The notes beneath the pieces are model-generated. The model made no database searches. It was not told where the DNA came from and worked only from the letters and a program-made list of their open reading frames with translations. Position numbers and translations under genes: made by a program. This document shows, one piece after another, positions 25,659-39,753 of a DNA stretch of 64,000 nucleotides. This DNA is from Climacium dendroides (taxonomy: Eukaryota; Streptophyta; Bryopsida; Hypnales; Climaciaceae), in contig CATNNA010000004.1 in assembly GCA_950106755.1 (NCBI GenBank), positions 1,426,001 through 1,490,000 of the forward strand, written 5' to 3'. Position 1 is the first letter of the stretch, and the number at the start of each line of letters is the position of its first letter.

Positions 25659-27085
25659 ATGAATAATTGGAACTTGCACAACATGTTTCCCATTTTTTTT
25701 TACGTGAATTTCATGAGGTCTCATTTTGTTGGACACCAAAGTACAGGGCTAGGTTTATGACCCAATTTTTACTTTCATGTACTAACGAGGTCAATCAAAG
25801 TGATCACAAATTGTTTTTTTTTGAATTCGTGACTTTATGAATAATTGGAACTTGCACAACATGTTTCCCATTTTTTTTTACGTGAATTTCATGAGGTTAC
25901 ATTTTGTTGGACACCAAAGTACAGGGCTAGGTTTATGGCCCAATTTTTACTTTCATGTACTAACGAGGTCAATCAAAGTGACCACAAATTGCATTATTTT
26001 TGAATTCGTGACTTTATGAATAATTGGAACTTGCACAACATGTTTCCCATTTTTTCTTACGTGAATTTCATGAGGTTACATTTTGTTGGACACCAAAGTA
26101 CAGGGCTAGGTTTATGGCCCAATTTTTACTTTCATGTACTAACGAGGTCAATCAAAGTGACCACAAATTGCATTATTTTTGAATTCGTGACTTTATGAAT
26201 AATTGGAACTTGCACAACATGTTTCCCATATTTTTTTACGTGAATTTCATGAGGTCTCATTTTGTTGGACACCAAAGTACAGGGCTAGGTTTATGACCCA
26301 ATTTTTACTTTCATGTACTAACGAGGTCAATCAAAGTGATCACAAATTGTTTTTTTTTGAATTCGTGACTTTATGAATAATTGGAACTTGCACAACATGT
26401 TTCCCATTTTTTTTTACGTGAATTTCATGAGGTTACATTTTGTTGGACACCAAAGTACAGGGCTAGGTTTATGGCCCAATTTTTACTTTCATGTACTAAC
26501 GAGGTCAATCAAAGTGACCACAAATTGCATTATTTTTGAATTCGTGACTTTATGAATAATTGGAACTTGCACAACATGTTTCCCATTTTTTCTTACGTGA
26601 ATTTCATGAGGTCTCATTTTGTTGGACACCAAAGTACAGGGCTAGGTTTATGGCCCAATTTTTACTTTCATGTACTAACGAGGTCAATCAAAGTGACCAC
26701 AAATTGCATTATTTTTGAATTCGTGACTTTATGAATAATTGGAACTTGCACAACATGTTTCCCATATTTTTTTACGTGAATTTCATGAGGTCTCATTTTG
26801 TTGGACACCAAAGTACAGGGCTAGGTTTATGACCCAATTTTTACTTTCATGTACTAACGAGGTCAATCAAAGTGACCACAAATTGTTTTTTTTTAATTGG
26901 TTACTTTATGAATAATTGGATCTTGCACAACATGTTTCCCATTCCTTTTTACGTGAACTTCATGAGGTCTCAATTTGATGGACATCAAAGTACAGGGCTA
27001 GGTTTATGGCCCAATTTTTACTTTCATGTACTAACGAGGTCAATCAAAGTGACCACAAATTGTTTTTTTTTTAATTGGTTACTTT
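25659..27085 (+). repeat. Trimer run (536-bp period), two full units and a partial third
   Basis: Units start at 25659, 26195 and 26731. Each begins with a TATGACCC monomer, followed in the first two by a GGTTAC monomer and a monomer with the TTTTCTTAC box. The third unit breaks off after its first monomer and joins a CAATTTGATGG monomer at about 26908, the entry to another cassette. Confidence 0.8.
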
Positions 27086-29226
27086 ATGAATAATTGGATC
27101 TTGCACAACATGTTTCCCATTCCTTTTTACGTGAACTTCATGAGGTCTCATTTTGTTGGACACCAAAGTACAGGGCTAGGTTTATGGCCCAATTTTTACT
27201 TTCATATACTAACGAGGTCAATCAAAGTGATCACAAATTGCATTATTTTTGAATTCGTGACTTTATGAATAACTGGAACTTGCACAACATGTTTCCCATA
27301 TTTTTTTACGTGAATTTCATGAGGTCTCATTTTGTTGGACACCAAAGTACAGGGCTAGGTTTATGGCCCAATTTTTATTTTCATGTACTAACGAGGTCAA
27401 TCAAAGTGATCACAAATTGTTTTTTTTTTAATTGGTTACTTTATGAATAATTGGATCTTGCACAACATGTTTCCCATTCCTTTTTACGTGAACTTCATGA
27501 GGTCTCATTTTGTTGGACACCAAAGTAGAGGGCTAGGTTTATGGCCCAATTTTCACTTTCATGTACTAACGAGGTCATTCAAAGTGACCACGAATTGCAT
27601 TATTTTTGAATTCGTGACTTTATGAATAATTGGAACTTGCACAACATGTTTCCCATATTTTTTTACGTGAATTTCATGAGGTCTCATTTTGTTGGACACC
27701 AAAGTACAGGGCTAGGTTTATGGCCCAATTTTTACTTTCATGTACTAACGAGGTCAATCAAAGTGACCACAAATTGTTTTTTTTTAATTGGTTACTTTAT
27801 GAATAATTGGATCTTGCACAACATGTTTCCCATTCCTTTTTACGTGAACTTCATGAGGTCTCAATTTGATGGACATCAAAGTACAGGGCTAGGTTTATGG
27901 CCCAATTTTTACTTTCATGTACTAACGAGGTCAATCAAAGTGACCACAAATTGTTTTTTTTTGAATTGGTTACTTTATGAATAATTGGATCTTGCACAAC
28001 ATGTTTCCCATTCCTTTTTACGTGAACTTCATGAGGTCTCATTTTGTTGGACACCAAAGTACAGGGCTAGGTTTATGGCCCAATTTTTACTTTCATATAC
28101 TAACGAGGTCAATCAAAGTGATTACAAATTGCATTATTTTTGAATTCGTGACTTTATGAATAACTGGAACTTGCACAACATGTTTCCCATTTTTTTTTAC
28201 GTGAATTTCATGAGGTCTCATTTTGTTGGACATCAAAGTACAGGGCTAGGTTTATGGCCCAATTTTTACTTTCATGTACTAACGAGGTCAATCAAAGTGA
28301 CCACAAATTGCATTATTTTTGAATTGGTTACTTTATGAATAATTGGATCTTGCACAACATGTTTCCCATTTCTTTTTGCGTGAATTTCATGAGGTCTCAT
28401 TTTATTGGACACCAAAGTACAGGGCTAGGTTTATGGCCCAATTTTTACTTTGATGTACTAACGAGGTATATCAAAGTGACCACAAATTGCATTATTTTTG
28501 AATTCGTGACTTTATGAATAATTGGAACTTGCACAACATGTTTCCCATTTTTTTTTACGTGAATTTCATGAGGTCTCATTTTGTTGGACACCAAAGTACA
28601 GGGCTAGGTTTATGACCCAATTTTTACTTTCATGTACTAACGGGGTCAATCAAAGTGATCACAAATTGTTTTTTTTTGAATTCGTGACTTTATGAATAAT
28701 TGGAACTTGCACAACATGTTTCCCATTTTTTTTTACGTGAATTTCATGAGGTTACATTTTGTTGGACACCAAAGTACAGGGCTAGGTTTATGGCCCAATT
28801 TTTACTTTCATGTACTAACGAGGTCAATCAAAGTGACCACAAATTGCATTATTTTTGAATTCGTGACTTTATGAATAATTGGAACTTGCACAACATGTTT
28901 CCCATTTTTTTTTACGTGAATTTCATGAGGTCTCATTTTGTTGGACATCAAAGTACAGGGCTAGGTTTATGGCCCAATTTTTACTTTCATGTACTAACGA
29001 GGTCAATCAAAGTGACCACAAATTGTTTTTTTTTGAATTGGTTACTTTATGAATAATTGGATCTTGCACAACATGTTTCCCATTCCTTTTTACGTGAACT
29101 TCATGAGGTCTCATTTTGTTGGACACCAAAGTACAGGGCTAGGTTTATGGCCCAATTTTTACTTTCATATACTAACCAGGTCAATCAAAGTGATCACAAA
29201 TTGCATTATTTTCGAATTCGTGACTT
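27086..29226 (+). repeat. 12-monomer block G, copy 1, containing cassette F copy 2
   Basis: Order: CATATAC (27086), AACTGG with TTTTTATTTTC (27265), AGTAGAGGG with GTCATTC and CACGAATT (27443), a 177-bp monomer (27622), CAATTTGATGG (27800), then the cassette F series to 29049. The same twelve recur at 31905-34046, offset 4819-4820 bp. From 27977 the series also recurs at 30120, offset 2143 bp. Confidence 0.87.
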
Positions 29227-29941
29227 TATGAATAATTTGAACTTGCACAACATGTTTCCCATATTTTTTTACGTGAATTTCATGAGGTCTCATTTTGTTG
29301 GACACCAAAGCACAGGGCTAGGTTTATGGCCCAATTTTTACTTTCATGTACTAACGAGGTCAATCAAAGTGACCACAAATTGTTTTTTTTTGAATTGGTT
29401 ACTTTATGAATAATTGGATCTTACACAATATGTTTTCCATTTCTTTTTACGTGAATTTCATAAGGTCTCATTTTGTTGGACACCAAAGTACAGGGCTAGG
29501 TTTATGGCCCAATTTTTACTTTCATGTACTAACGAGGTCAATCAAAGTGACCACAAATTGTTTTTTTTTTAATTGGTTACTTTATGAATAATTGGATCTT
29601 GCACAACATGTTTCCCATTCCTTTTTACGTGAACTTCATGAGGTCTCATTTTGTTGGACACCAAAGTACAGGGCTAGGTTTATGGCCCAATTTTTACTTT
29701 CATATACTAACGAGGTCAATCAAAGTGATCACAAATTGCATTATTTTTGAATTCGTGACTTTATGAATAATTTGAACTTGCACAACATGTTTCCCATATT
29801 TTTTTACGTGAATTTCATGAGGTCTCATTTTGTTGGACACCAAAGTACAGGGCTAGGTTTATGGCCCAATTTTTATTTTCATGTACTAACGAGGTCAATC
29901 AAAGTGATCACAAATTGTTTTTTTTTTTAATTGGTTACTTT

Positions 29942-30119
29942 ATGAATAATTGGATCTTGCACAACATGTTTCCCATTCCTTTTTACGTGAACTTCATGAG
30001 GTCTCATTTTGTTGGACACCAAAGTAGAGGGCTAGGTTTATGGCCCAATTTTCACTTTCATGTACTAACGAGGTCATTCAAAGTGACCACAAATTGTTTT
30101 TTTTTGAATTGGTTACTTT
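29942..30119 (+). repeat. Hybrid monomer at the seam of the 2143-bp duplication
   Basis: It has AGTAGAGGG and GTCATTC like the monomer at 27443. After that it has CACAAATTG and the T-tail of the monomer at 27800 instead of CACGAATTG and GCATTA. The switch lies between 30078 and 30090. It is followed by CATATAC (30120), exactly as 27800 is followed by 27977. Confidence 0.78.
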
Positions 30120-31904
30120 ATGAATAATTGGATCTTGCACAACATGTTTCCCATTCCTTTTTACGTGAACTTCATGAGGTCTCATTTTGTTGGACACCAA
30201 AGTACAGGGCTAGGTTTATGGCCCAATTTTTACTTTCATATACTAACGAGGTCAATCAAAGTGATCACAAATTGCATTATTTTTGAATTCGTGACTTTAT
30301 GAATAACTGGAACTTGCACAACATGTTTCCCATTTTTTTTTACGTGAATTTCATGAGGTCTCATTTTGTTGGACATCAAAGTACAGGGCTAGGTTTATGG
30401 CCCAATTTTTACTTTCATGTACTAACGAGGTCAATCAAAGTGACCACAAATTGCATTATTTTTGAATTGGTTACTTTATGAATAATTGGATCTTGCACAA
30501 CATGTTTCCCATTTCTTTTTGCGTGAATTTCATGAGGTCTCATTTTATTGGACACCAAAGTACAGGGCTAGGTTTATGGCCCAATTTTTACTTTGATGTA
30601 CTAACGAGGTATATCAAAGTGACCACAAATTGCATTATTTTTGAATTCGTGACTTTATGAATAATTGGAACTTGCACAACATGTTTCCCATTTTTTTTTA
30701 CGTGAATTTCATGAGGTCTCATTTTGTTGGACACCAAAGTACAGGGCTAGGTTTATGACCCAATTTTTACTTTCATGTACTAACGGGGTCAATCAAAGTG
30801 ATCACAAATTGTTTTTTTTTGAATTCGTGACTTTATGAATAATTGGAACTTGCACAACATGTTTCCCATATTTTTTTACGTGAATTTCATGAGGTTACAT
30901 TTTGTTGGACACCAAAGTACAGGGCTAGGTTTATGGCCCAATTTTTACTTTCATGTACTAACGAGGTCAATCAAAGTGACCACAAATTGCATTATTTTTG
31001 AATTCGTGACTTTATGAATAATTGGAACTTGCACAACATGTTTCCCATTTTTTTTTACGTGAATTTCATGAGGTCTCATTTTGTTGGACATCAAAGTACA
31101 GGGCTAGGTTTATGGCCCAATTTTTACTTTCATGTACTAACGAGGTCAATCAAAGTGACCACAAATTGTTTTTTTTTGAATTGGTTACTTTATGAATAAT
31201 TGGATCTTGCACAACATGTTTCCCATTCCTTTTTACGTGAACTTCATGAGGTCTCATTTTGTTGGACACCAAAGTACAGGGCTAGGTTTATGGCCCAATT
31301 TTTACTTTCATATACTAACCAGGTCAATCAAAGTGATCACAAATTGCATTATTTTCGAATTCGTGACTTTATGAATAATTTGAACTTGCACAACATGTTT
31401 CCCATATTTTTTTACGTGAATTTCATGAGGTCTCATTTTGTTGGACACCAAAGCACAGGGCTAGGTTTATGGCCCAATTTTTACTTTCATGTACTAACGA
31501 GGTCAATCAAAGTGACCACAAATTGTTTTTTTTTGAATTGGTTACTTTATGAATAATTGGATCTTACACAATATGTTTTCCATTTCTTTTTACGTGAATT
31601 TCATAAGGTCTCATTTTGTTGGACACCAAAGTACAGGGCTAGGTTTATGGCCCAATTTTTACTTTCATGTACTAACGAGGTCAATCAAAGTGACCACAAA
31701 TTGTTTTTTTTTTAATTGGTTACTTTATGAATAATTGGATCTTGCACAACATGTTTCCCATTCCTTTTTACGTGAACTTCATGAGGTCTCATTTTGTTGG
31801 ACACCAAAGTACAGGGCTAGGTTTATGGCCCAATTTTTACTTTCATGTACTAACGAGGTCAATCAAAGTGACCACAAATTGTTTTTTTTTGAATTGGTTA
31901 CTTT
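30120..31904 (+). repeat. Second copy of the 27977-29583 series
   Basis: Monomers 30120 to 31549 match 27977 to 29406 one for one, including rare changes: CATATACTAACCAGG and TTTTCGAATTC (29049 and 31192), AATTTGAAC with AAAGCACAGG (29227 and 31370), and TTACACAATATG with TTTTCC (29406 and 31549). One extra two-C box monomer (31727) stands before the next CATATAC monomer at 31905. Confidence 0.87.
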
Positions 31905-34046
31905 ATGAATAATTGGATCTTGCACAACATGTTTCCCATTCCTTTTTACGTGAACTTCATGAGGTCTCATTTTGTTGGACACCAAAGTACAGGGCTAGGT
32001 TTATGGCCCAATTTTTACTTTCATATACTAACGAGGTCAATCAAAGTGATCACAAATTGCATTATTTTTGAATTCGTGACTTTATGAATAACTGGAACTT
32101 GCACAACATGTTTCCCATATTTTTTTACGTGAATTTCATGAGGTCTCATTTTGTTGGACACCAAAGTACAGGGCTAGGTTTATGGCCCAATTTTTATTTT
32201 CATGTACTAACGAGGTCAATCAAAGTGATCACAAATTGTTTTTTTTTTTAATTGGTTACTTTATGAATAATTGGATCTTGCACAACATGTTTCCCATTCC
32301 TTTTTACGTGAACTTCATGAGGTCTCATTTTGTTGGACACCAAAGTAGAGGGCTAGGTTTATGGCCCAATTTTCACTTTCATGTACTAACGAGGTCATTC
32401 AAAGTGACCACGAATTGCATTATTTTTGAATTCGTGAGTTTATGAATAATTGGAACTTGCACAACATGTTTCCCATATTTTTTTACGTGAATTTCATGAG
32501 GTCTCATTTTGTTGGACACCAAAGTACAGGGCTAGGTTTATGGCCCAATTATTACTTTCATGTACTAACGAGGTCAATCAAAGTGACCACAAATTGTTTT
32601 TTTTTAATTGGTTACTTTATGAATAATTGGATCTTGCACAACATGTTTCCCATTCCTTTTTACGTGAACTTCATGAGGTCTCAATTTGATGGACATCAAA
32701 GTACAGGGCTAGGTTTATGGCCCAATTTTTACTTTCATGTACTAACGAGGTCAATCAAAGTGACCACAAATTGTTTTTTTTTTAATTGGTTACTTTATGA
32801 ATAATTGGATCTTGCACAACATGTTTCCCATTCCTTTTTACGTGAACTTCATGAGGTCTCATTTTGTTGGACACCAAAGTACAGGGCTAGGTTTATGGCC
32901 CAATTTTTACTTTCATATACTAACGAGGTCAATCAAAGTGATCACAAATTGCATTATTTTTGAATTCGTGACTTTATGAATAACTGGAACTTGCACAACA
33001 TGTTTCCCATTTTTTTTTACGTGAATTTCATGAGGTCTCATTTTGTTGGACATCAAAGTACAGGGCTAGGTTTATGGCCCAATTTTTACTTTCATGTACT
33101 AACGAGGTCAATCAAAGTGACCACAAATTGCATTATTTTTGAATTGGTTACTTTATGAATAATTGGATCTTGCACAACATGTTTCCCATTTCTTTTTGCG
33201 TGAATTTCATGAGGTCTCATTTTATTGGACACCAAAGTACAGGGCTAGGTTTATGGCCCAATTTTTACTTTGATGTACTAACGAGGTATATCAAAGTGAC
33301 CACAAATTGCATTATTTTTGAATTCGTGACTTTATGAATAATTGGAACTTGCACAACATGTTTCCCATTTTTTTTTACGTGAATTTCATGAGGTCTCATT
33401 TTGTTGGACACCAAAGTACAGGGCTAGGTTTATGACCCAATTTTTACTTTCATGTACTAACGGGGTCAATCAAAGTGATCACAAATTGTTTTTTTTTGAA
33501 TTCGTGACTTTATGAATAATTGGAACTTGCACAACATGTTTCCCATATTTTTTTACGTGAATTTCATGAGGTTACATTTTGTTGGACACCAAAGTACAGG
33601 GCTAGGTTTATGGCCCAATTTTTACTTTCATGTACTAACGAGGTCAATCAAAGTGACCACAAATTGCATTATTTTTGAATTCGTGACTTTATGAATAATT
33701 GGAACTTGCACAACATGTTTCCCATTTTTTTTTACGTGAATTTCATGAGGTCTCATTTTGTTGGACATCAAAGTACAGGGCTAGGTTTATGGCCCAATTT
33801 TTACTTTCATGTACTAACGAGGTCAATCAAAGTGACCACAAATTGTTTTTTTTTGAATTGGTTACTTTATGAATAATTGGATCTTGCACAACATGTTTCC
33901 CATTCCTTTTTACGTGAACTTCATGAGGTCTCATTTTGTTGGACACCAAAGTACAGGGCTAGGTTTATGGCCCAATTTTTACTTTCATATACTAACCAGG
34001 TCAATCAAAGTGATCACAAATTGCATTATTTTTGAATTCGTGACTT
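31905..34046 (+). repeat. 12-monomer block G, copy 2, containing cassette F copy
   Basis: It matches 27086-29226 at 4819-4820 bp offset, with AGTAGAGGG (32262), CAATTTGATGG (32620), CATATAC (32797) and TTTGCGTG (33155). Private changes include TTCGTGAGTTT before 32442 and CAATTATTAC inside it. After 34047 (TTACACAATATG, TTTCTTGTTACG) the order leaves the block. Confidence 0.86.
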
Positions 34047-34225
34047 TATGAATAATTGGATCTTACACAATATGTTTTCCATTTCTTGTTACGTGAATTT
34101 CATAAGGTCTCATTTTGTTGGACACCAAAGTACAGGGCTAGGTTTATGGCCCAATTTTTACTTTCATGTACTAACGAGGTCAATCAAAGTTATCACAAAT
34201 TGTTTTTTTTTGAATTCGTGACTTT

Positions 34226-36187
34226 ATGAATAATTGGAACTTGCACAACATGTTTCCCATTTTTTTTTACGTGAATTTCATGAGGTCTCATTTTGTTGGA
34301 CACCAAAGTACGGGGCTAGGTTTATGGCCCAATTTTCACTTTCGTGTACTAACGAGGTCAATCAAAGTGACCACAAATTGCATTATTTTTGAAATCGTGA
34401 CTTTATGAATAATTGGAACTTGCACAACATGTTTCCCATATTTTTTTACGTGAATTTCATGAGGTCTCATTTTGTTGGACACCAAAGTACAGGGCTAGGT
34501 TTATGGCCCAATTTTTACTTTCATGTACTAACGAGGTCAATCAAAGTGACCACAAATTGCATTATTTTTGAATTCGTGACTTTATGAATAATTGGAACTT
34601 ACACAACATGTTTCCCATTTTTTTTTACGTGAATTTCATGAGGTTACATTTTGTTGGACATCAAAGTACAGGGCTAGGTTTATGGCCCAATTTTTACTTT
34701 CATGTACTAACGAGGTCAATCAAAGTGACCACAAATTGTTTTTTTTGAATTGGTTACTTTATGAATAATTGGATCTTGCACAACATGTTTCCCATTCCTT
34801 TTTACGTGAACTTCATGAGGTCTCATTTTGTTGGACACCAAAGTACGGGGCTAGGTTTATGGCCCAATTTTCACTTTCATGTACTAACGAGGTCAATCAA
34901 AGTGACCACAAATTGCATTATTTTTGAAATCGTGACTTTATGAATAATTGGAACTTGCACAACATGTTTCCCATATTTTTTTACGTGAATTTCATGAGGT
35001 CTCATTTTGTTGGACACCAAAGTACAGGGCTAGGTTTATGGCCCAATTTTTACTTTCATGTACTAACGAGGTCAATCAAAGTGACCACAAATTGCATTAT
35101 TTTTGAATTCGTGACTTTATGAATAATTGGAACTTACACAACATGTTTCCCATATTTTTTTACGTGAATTTCATGAGGTCTCATTTTGTTGGACACCAAA
35201 GTACAGGGCTAGGTTTATGGCCCAATTTTTACTTTCATGTACTAACGAGGTCAATCAAAGTGACCACAAATTGCATTATTTTTGAAATCGTGACTTTATG
35301 AATAATTGGAACTTGCACAACATGTTTCCCATATTTTTTTACGTGAATTTCATGAGGTTACATTTTGTTGGACATCAAAGTACAGGGCTAGGTTTATGGC
35401 CCAATTTTTACTTTCATGTACTAACGAGGTCAATCAAAGTGACCACAAATTGTTTTTTTTGAATTGGTTACTTTATGAATAATTGGATCTTGCACAACAT
35501 GTTTCCCATTCCTTTTTACGTGAACTTCATGAGGTCTCATTTTGTTGGACACGAAAGTACGGGGCTAGGTTTATGGCCCAATTTTCACTTTCGTGTACTA
35601 ACGAGGTCAATCAAAGTGACCACAAATTGCATTATTTTTGAAATCGTGACTTTATGAATAATTGGAACTTGCACAACATGTTTCCCATATTTTTTTACGT
35701 GAATTTCATGAGGTCTCATTTTGTTGGACACCAAAGTACAGGGCTAGGTTTATGGCCCAATTTTTACTTTCATGTACTAACGAGGTCAATCAAAGTGACC
35801 ACAAATTGCATTATTTTTGAATTCGTGACTTTATGAATAATTGGAACTTACACAACATGTTTCCCATTTTTTTTTACGTGAATTTCATGAGGTCTCATTT
35901 TGTTGGACACCAAAGTACAGGGCTAGGTTTATGGCCCAATTTTTACTTTCATGTACTAACGAGGTCAATCAAAGTGATCACAAATTGTTTTTTTTTCAAT
36001 TCGTGACTTTATGAATAATTAGAACTTGCACAACATGTTTCCCATTTTTTTTTACGTGAATTTCATGAGGTTACATTTTGTTGGACATCAAAGTACAGGG
36101 CTAGGTTTATGGCCCAATTTTTACTTTCATGTACTAACGAGGTCAATCAAAGTGACCACAAATTGTTTTTTTTGAATTGGTTACTTT
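34226..36187 (+). repeat. Entry to the GCATTA/C-tail domain (11 monomers)
   Basis: ACGGGGC monomers followed by GAAATCG tails (34226, 34761, 35475) alternate with ATATTTTTTT-box monomers and with CTTACACAAC or GGTTAC, GACATC monomers. The first CTTTCGTGTAC forms (34226, 35475) and the first C-tail plus AATTAGAAC pair (35832, 36010) appear here. Modules of 3 and 4 monomers recur with offsets of about 535-714 bp. Confidence 0.78.
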
Positions 36188-38326
36188 ATGAATAATTGGA
36201 TCTTGCACAACATGTTTCCCATTCCTTTTTACGTGAACTTCATGAGGTCTCATTTTGTTGGACACGAAAGTACGGGGCTAGGTTTATGGCCCAATTTTCA
36301 CTTTCGTGTACTAACGAGGTCAATCAAAGTGACCACAAATTGCATTATTTTTGAAATCGTGACTTTATGAATAATTGGAACTTGCACAACATGTTTCCCA
36401 TATTTTTTTACGTGAATTTCATGAGGTCTCATTTTGTTGGACACCAAAGTACAGGGCTAGGTTTATGGCCCAATTTTTACTTTCATGTACTAACGAGGTC
36501 AATCAAAGTGACCACAAATTGCATTATTTTTGAATTCGTGACTTTATGAATAATTGGAACTTACACAACATGTTTCCCATTTTTTTTTACGTGAATTTCA
36601 TGAGGTTACATTTTGTTGGGCATCAAAGTACAGGGCTAGGTTTATGGCCCAATTTTTACTTTCATGTACTAACGAGGTCAATCAAAGTGACCACAAATTG
36701 TTTTTTTTGAATTGGTTACTTTATGAATAATTGGATCTTGCACAACATGTTTCCCATTCCTTTTTACGTGAATTTCATGAGGTCTCATTTTGTTGGACAC
36801 CAAAGTACGGGGCTAGGTTTATGGCCCAATTTTCACTTTCATGTACTAACGAGGTCAATCAGAGTGACCACAAATTGCATTATTTTTGAAATCGTGACTT
36901 TATGAATAATTGGAACTTACACAACATGTTTCCCATATTTTTTTACGTGAATTTCATGAGGTCTCATTTTGTTGGACACCAAAGTGCAGGGCTAGGTTTA
37001 TGGCCCAATTTTTACTTTCATGTACTAACGAGGTCAATCAAAGTGATCACAAATTGTTTTTTTTTCAATTCGTGACTTTATGAATAATTAGAACTTGCAC
37101 AACATGTTTCCCATTTTTTTTTACGTGAATTTCATGAGGTCTCATTTTGTTGGACACCAAAGTACAGGGCTAGGTTTATGGCCCAATTTTTACTTTCATG
37201 TACTAACGAGGTCAATCAAAGTGATCACAAATTGTTTTTTTTTCAATTCGTGACTTTATGAATAATTAGAACTTGCACAACATGTTTCCCATATTTTTTT
37301 ACGTGAATTTCATGAGGTCTCATTTTGTTGGACACCAAAGTACAGGGCTAGGTTTATGGCCCAATTTTTACTTTCATGTACTAACGAGGTCAATCAAAGT
37401 GACCACAAATTGCATTATTTTTGAATTCGTGACTTTATGAATAATTGGAACTTACACAACATGTTTCCCATTTTTTTTTACGTGAATTTCATGAGGTTAC
37501 ATTTTGTTGGACATCAAAGTACAGGGCTAGGTTTATGGCCCAATTTTTACTTTCATGTACTAACGAGGTCAATCAAAGTGACCACAAATTGTTTTTTTTG
37601 AATTGGTTACTTTATGAATAATTGGATCTTGCACAACATGTTTCCCATTCCTTTTTACGTGAATTTCATGAGGTCTCATTTTGTTGGACACCAAAGTACG
37701 GGGCTAGGTTTATGGCCCAATTTTCACTTTCATGTACTAACGAGGTCAATCAGAGTGACCACAAATTGCATTATTTTTGAAATCGTGACTTTATGAATAA
37801 TTGGAACTTACACAACATGTTTCCCATATTTTTTTACGTGAATTTCATGAGGTCTCATTTTGTTGGACACCAAAGTGCAGGGCTAGGTTTATGGCCCAAT
37901 TTTTACTTTCATGTACTAACGAGGTCAATCAAAGTGATCACAAATTGTTTTTTTTTCAATTCGTGACTTTATGAATAATTAGAACTTGCACAACATGTTT
38001 CCCATTTTTTTTTACGTGAATTTCATGAGGTCTCATTTTGTTGGACACCAAAGTACAGGGCTAGGTTTATGGCCCAATTTTTACTTTCATGTACTAACGA
38101 GGTCAATCAAAGTGACCACAAATTGCATTATTTTTGAATTCGTGACTTTATGAATAATTGGAACTTACACAACATGTTTCCCATTTTTTTTTACGTGAAT
38201 TTCATGAGGTTACATTTTGTTGGACATCAAAGTACAGGGCTAGGTTTATGGCCCAATTTTTACTTTCATGTACTAACGAGGTCAATCAAAGTGACCACAA
38301 ATTGTTTTTTTTGAATTGGTTACTTT
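36188..38326 (+). repeat. Module series H, copy 1 (3+5+4 monomers, 2139 bp)
   Basis: It begins with GACACGAAAG, ACGGGGC, TTCGTGTAC (36188), then an ATATTTTTTT monomer and a GGTTAC, GGGCATC monomer (36545). A five-monomer module starts at 36723 with ACGGGGC plus CAGAGTG, and a four-monomer version of it at 37614. The shorter version contains a hybrid monomer at 37971-38149. Confidence 0.85.
37971..38149 (+). repeat. Hybrid monomer in a shortened module
   Basis: It starts AATTAGAAC with the all-T box, like 37080. It ends GACCAC with GCATTA and GAATTCG, like 37258. The switch is between about 38006 and 38117. It replaces two monomers by one, which makes the module at 37614 four monomers long instead of five. 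Confidence 0.75.
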
Positions 38327-39753
38327 ATGAATAATTGGATCTTGCACAACATGTTTCCCATTCCTTTTTACGTGAACTTCATGAGGTCTCATTTTGTTGG
38401 ACACGAAAGTACGGGGCTAGGTTTATGGCCCAATTTTCACTTTCGTGTACTAACGAGGTCAATCAAAGTGACCACAAATTGCATTATTTTTGAAATCGTG
38501 ACTTTATGAATAATTGGAACTTGCACAACATGTTTCCCATATTTTTTTACGTGAATTTCATGAGGTCTCATTTTGTTGGACACGAAAGTACAGGGCTAGG
38601 TTTATGGCCCAATTTTTACTTTCATGTACTAACGAGGTCAATCAAAGTGACCACAAATTGCATTATTTTTGAATTCGTGACTTTATGAATAATTGGAACT
38701 TACACAACATGTTTCCCATTTTTTTTTACGTGAATTTCATGAGGTTACATTTTGTTGGGCATCAAAGTACAGGGCTAGGTTTATGGCCCAATTTTTACTT
38801 TCATGTACTAACGAGGTCAATCAAAGTGACCACAAATTGTTTTTTTTGAATTGGTTACTTTATGAATAATTGGATCTTGCACAACATGTTTCCCATTCCT
38901 TTTTACGTGAATTTCATGAGGTCTCATTTTGTTGGACACCAAAGTACGGGGCTAGGTTTATGGCCCAATTTTCACTTTCATGTACTAACGAGGTCAATCA
39001 GAGTGACCACAAATTGCATTATTTTTTCAATTCGTGACTTTATGAATAATTGGAACTTACACAACATGTTTCCCATATTTTTTTACGTGAATTTCATGAG
39101 GTCTCATTTTGTTGGACACCAAAGTGCAGGGCTAGGTTTATGGCCCAATTTTTACTTTCATGTACTAACGAGGTCAATCAAAGTGATCACAAATTGTTTT
39201 TTTTTCAATTCGTGACTTTATGAATAATTAGAACTTGCACAACATGTTTCCCATTTTTTTTTACGTGAATTTCATGAGGTCTCATTTTGTTGGACACCAA
39301 AGTACAGGGCTAGGTTTATGGCCCAATTTTTACTTTCATGTACTAACGAGGTCAATCAAAGTGATCACAAATTGTTTTTTTTTCAATTCGTGACTTTATG
39401 AATAATTAGAACTTGCACAACATGTTTCCCATATTTTTTTACGTGAATTTCATGAGGTCTCATTTTGTTGGACACCAAAGTACAGGGCTAGGTTTATGGC
39501 CCAATTTTTACTTTCATGTACTAACGAGGTCAATCAAAGTGACCACAAATTGCATTATTTTTGAATTCGTGACTTTATGAATAATTGGAACTTACACAAC
39601 ATGTTTCCCATTTTTTTTTACGTGAATTTCATGAGGTTACATTTTGTTGGACATCAAAGTACAGGGCTAGGTTTATGGCCCAATTTTTACTTTCATGTAC
39701 TAACGAGGTCAATCAAAGTGACCACAAATTGTTTTTTTTGAATTGGTTACTTT
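38327..39753 (+). repeat. Module series H, copy 2 (3+5 monomers, 1427 bp)
   Basis: It repeats 36188-37613 at 2139-bp offset, including GGGCATC in the third monomer. The tail of the monomer at 38862 is altered to a GCATTATTTTTTCAATTCG form, seemingly a join of GCATTA and C tails, which puts two monomers in one 117-codon frame by chance. Confidence 0.84.
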
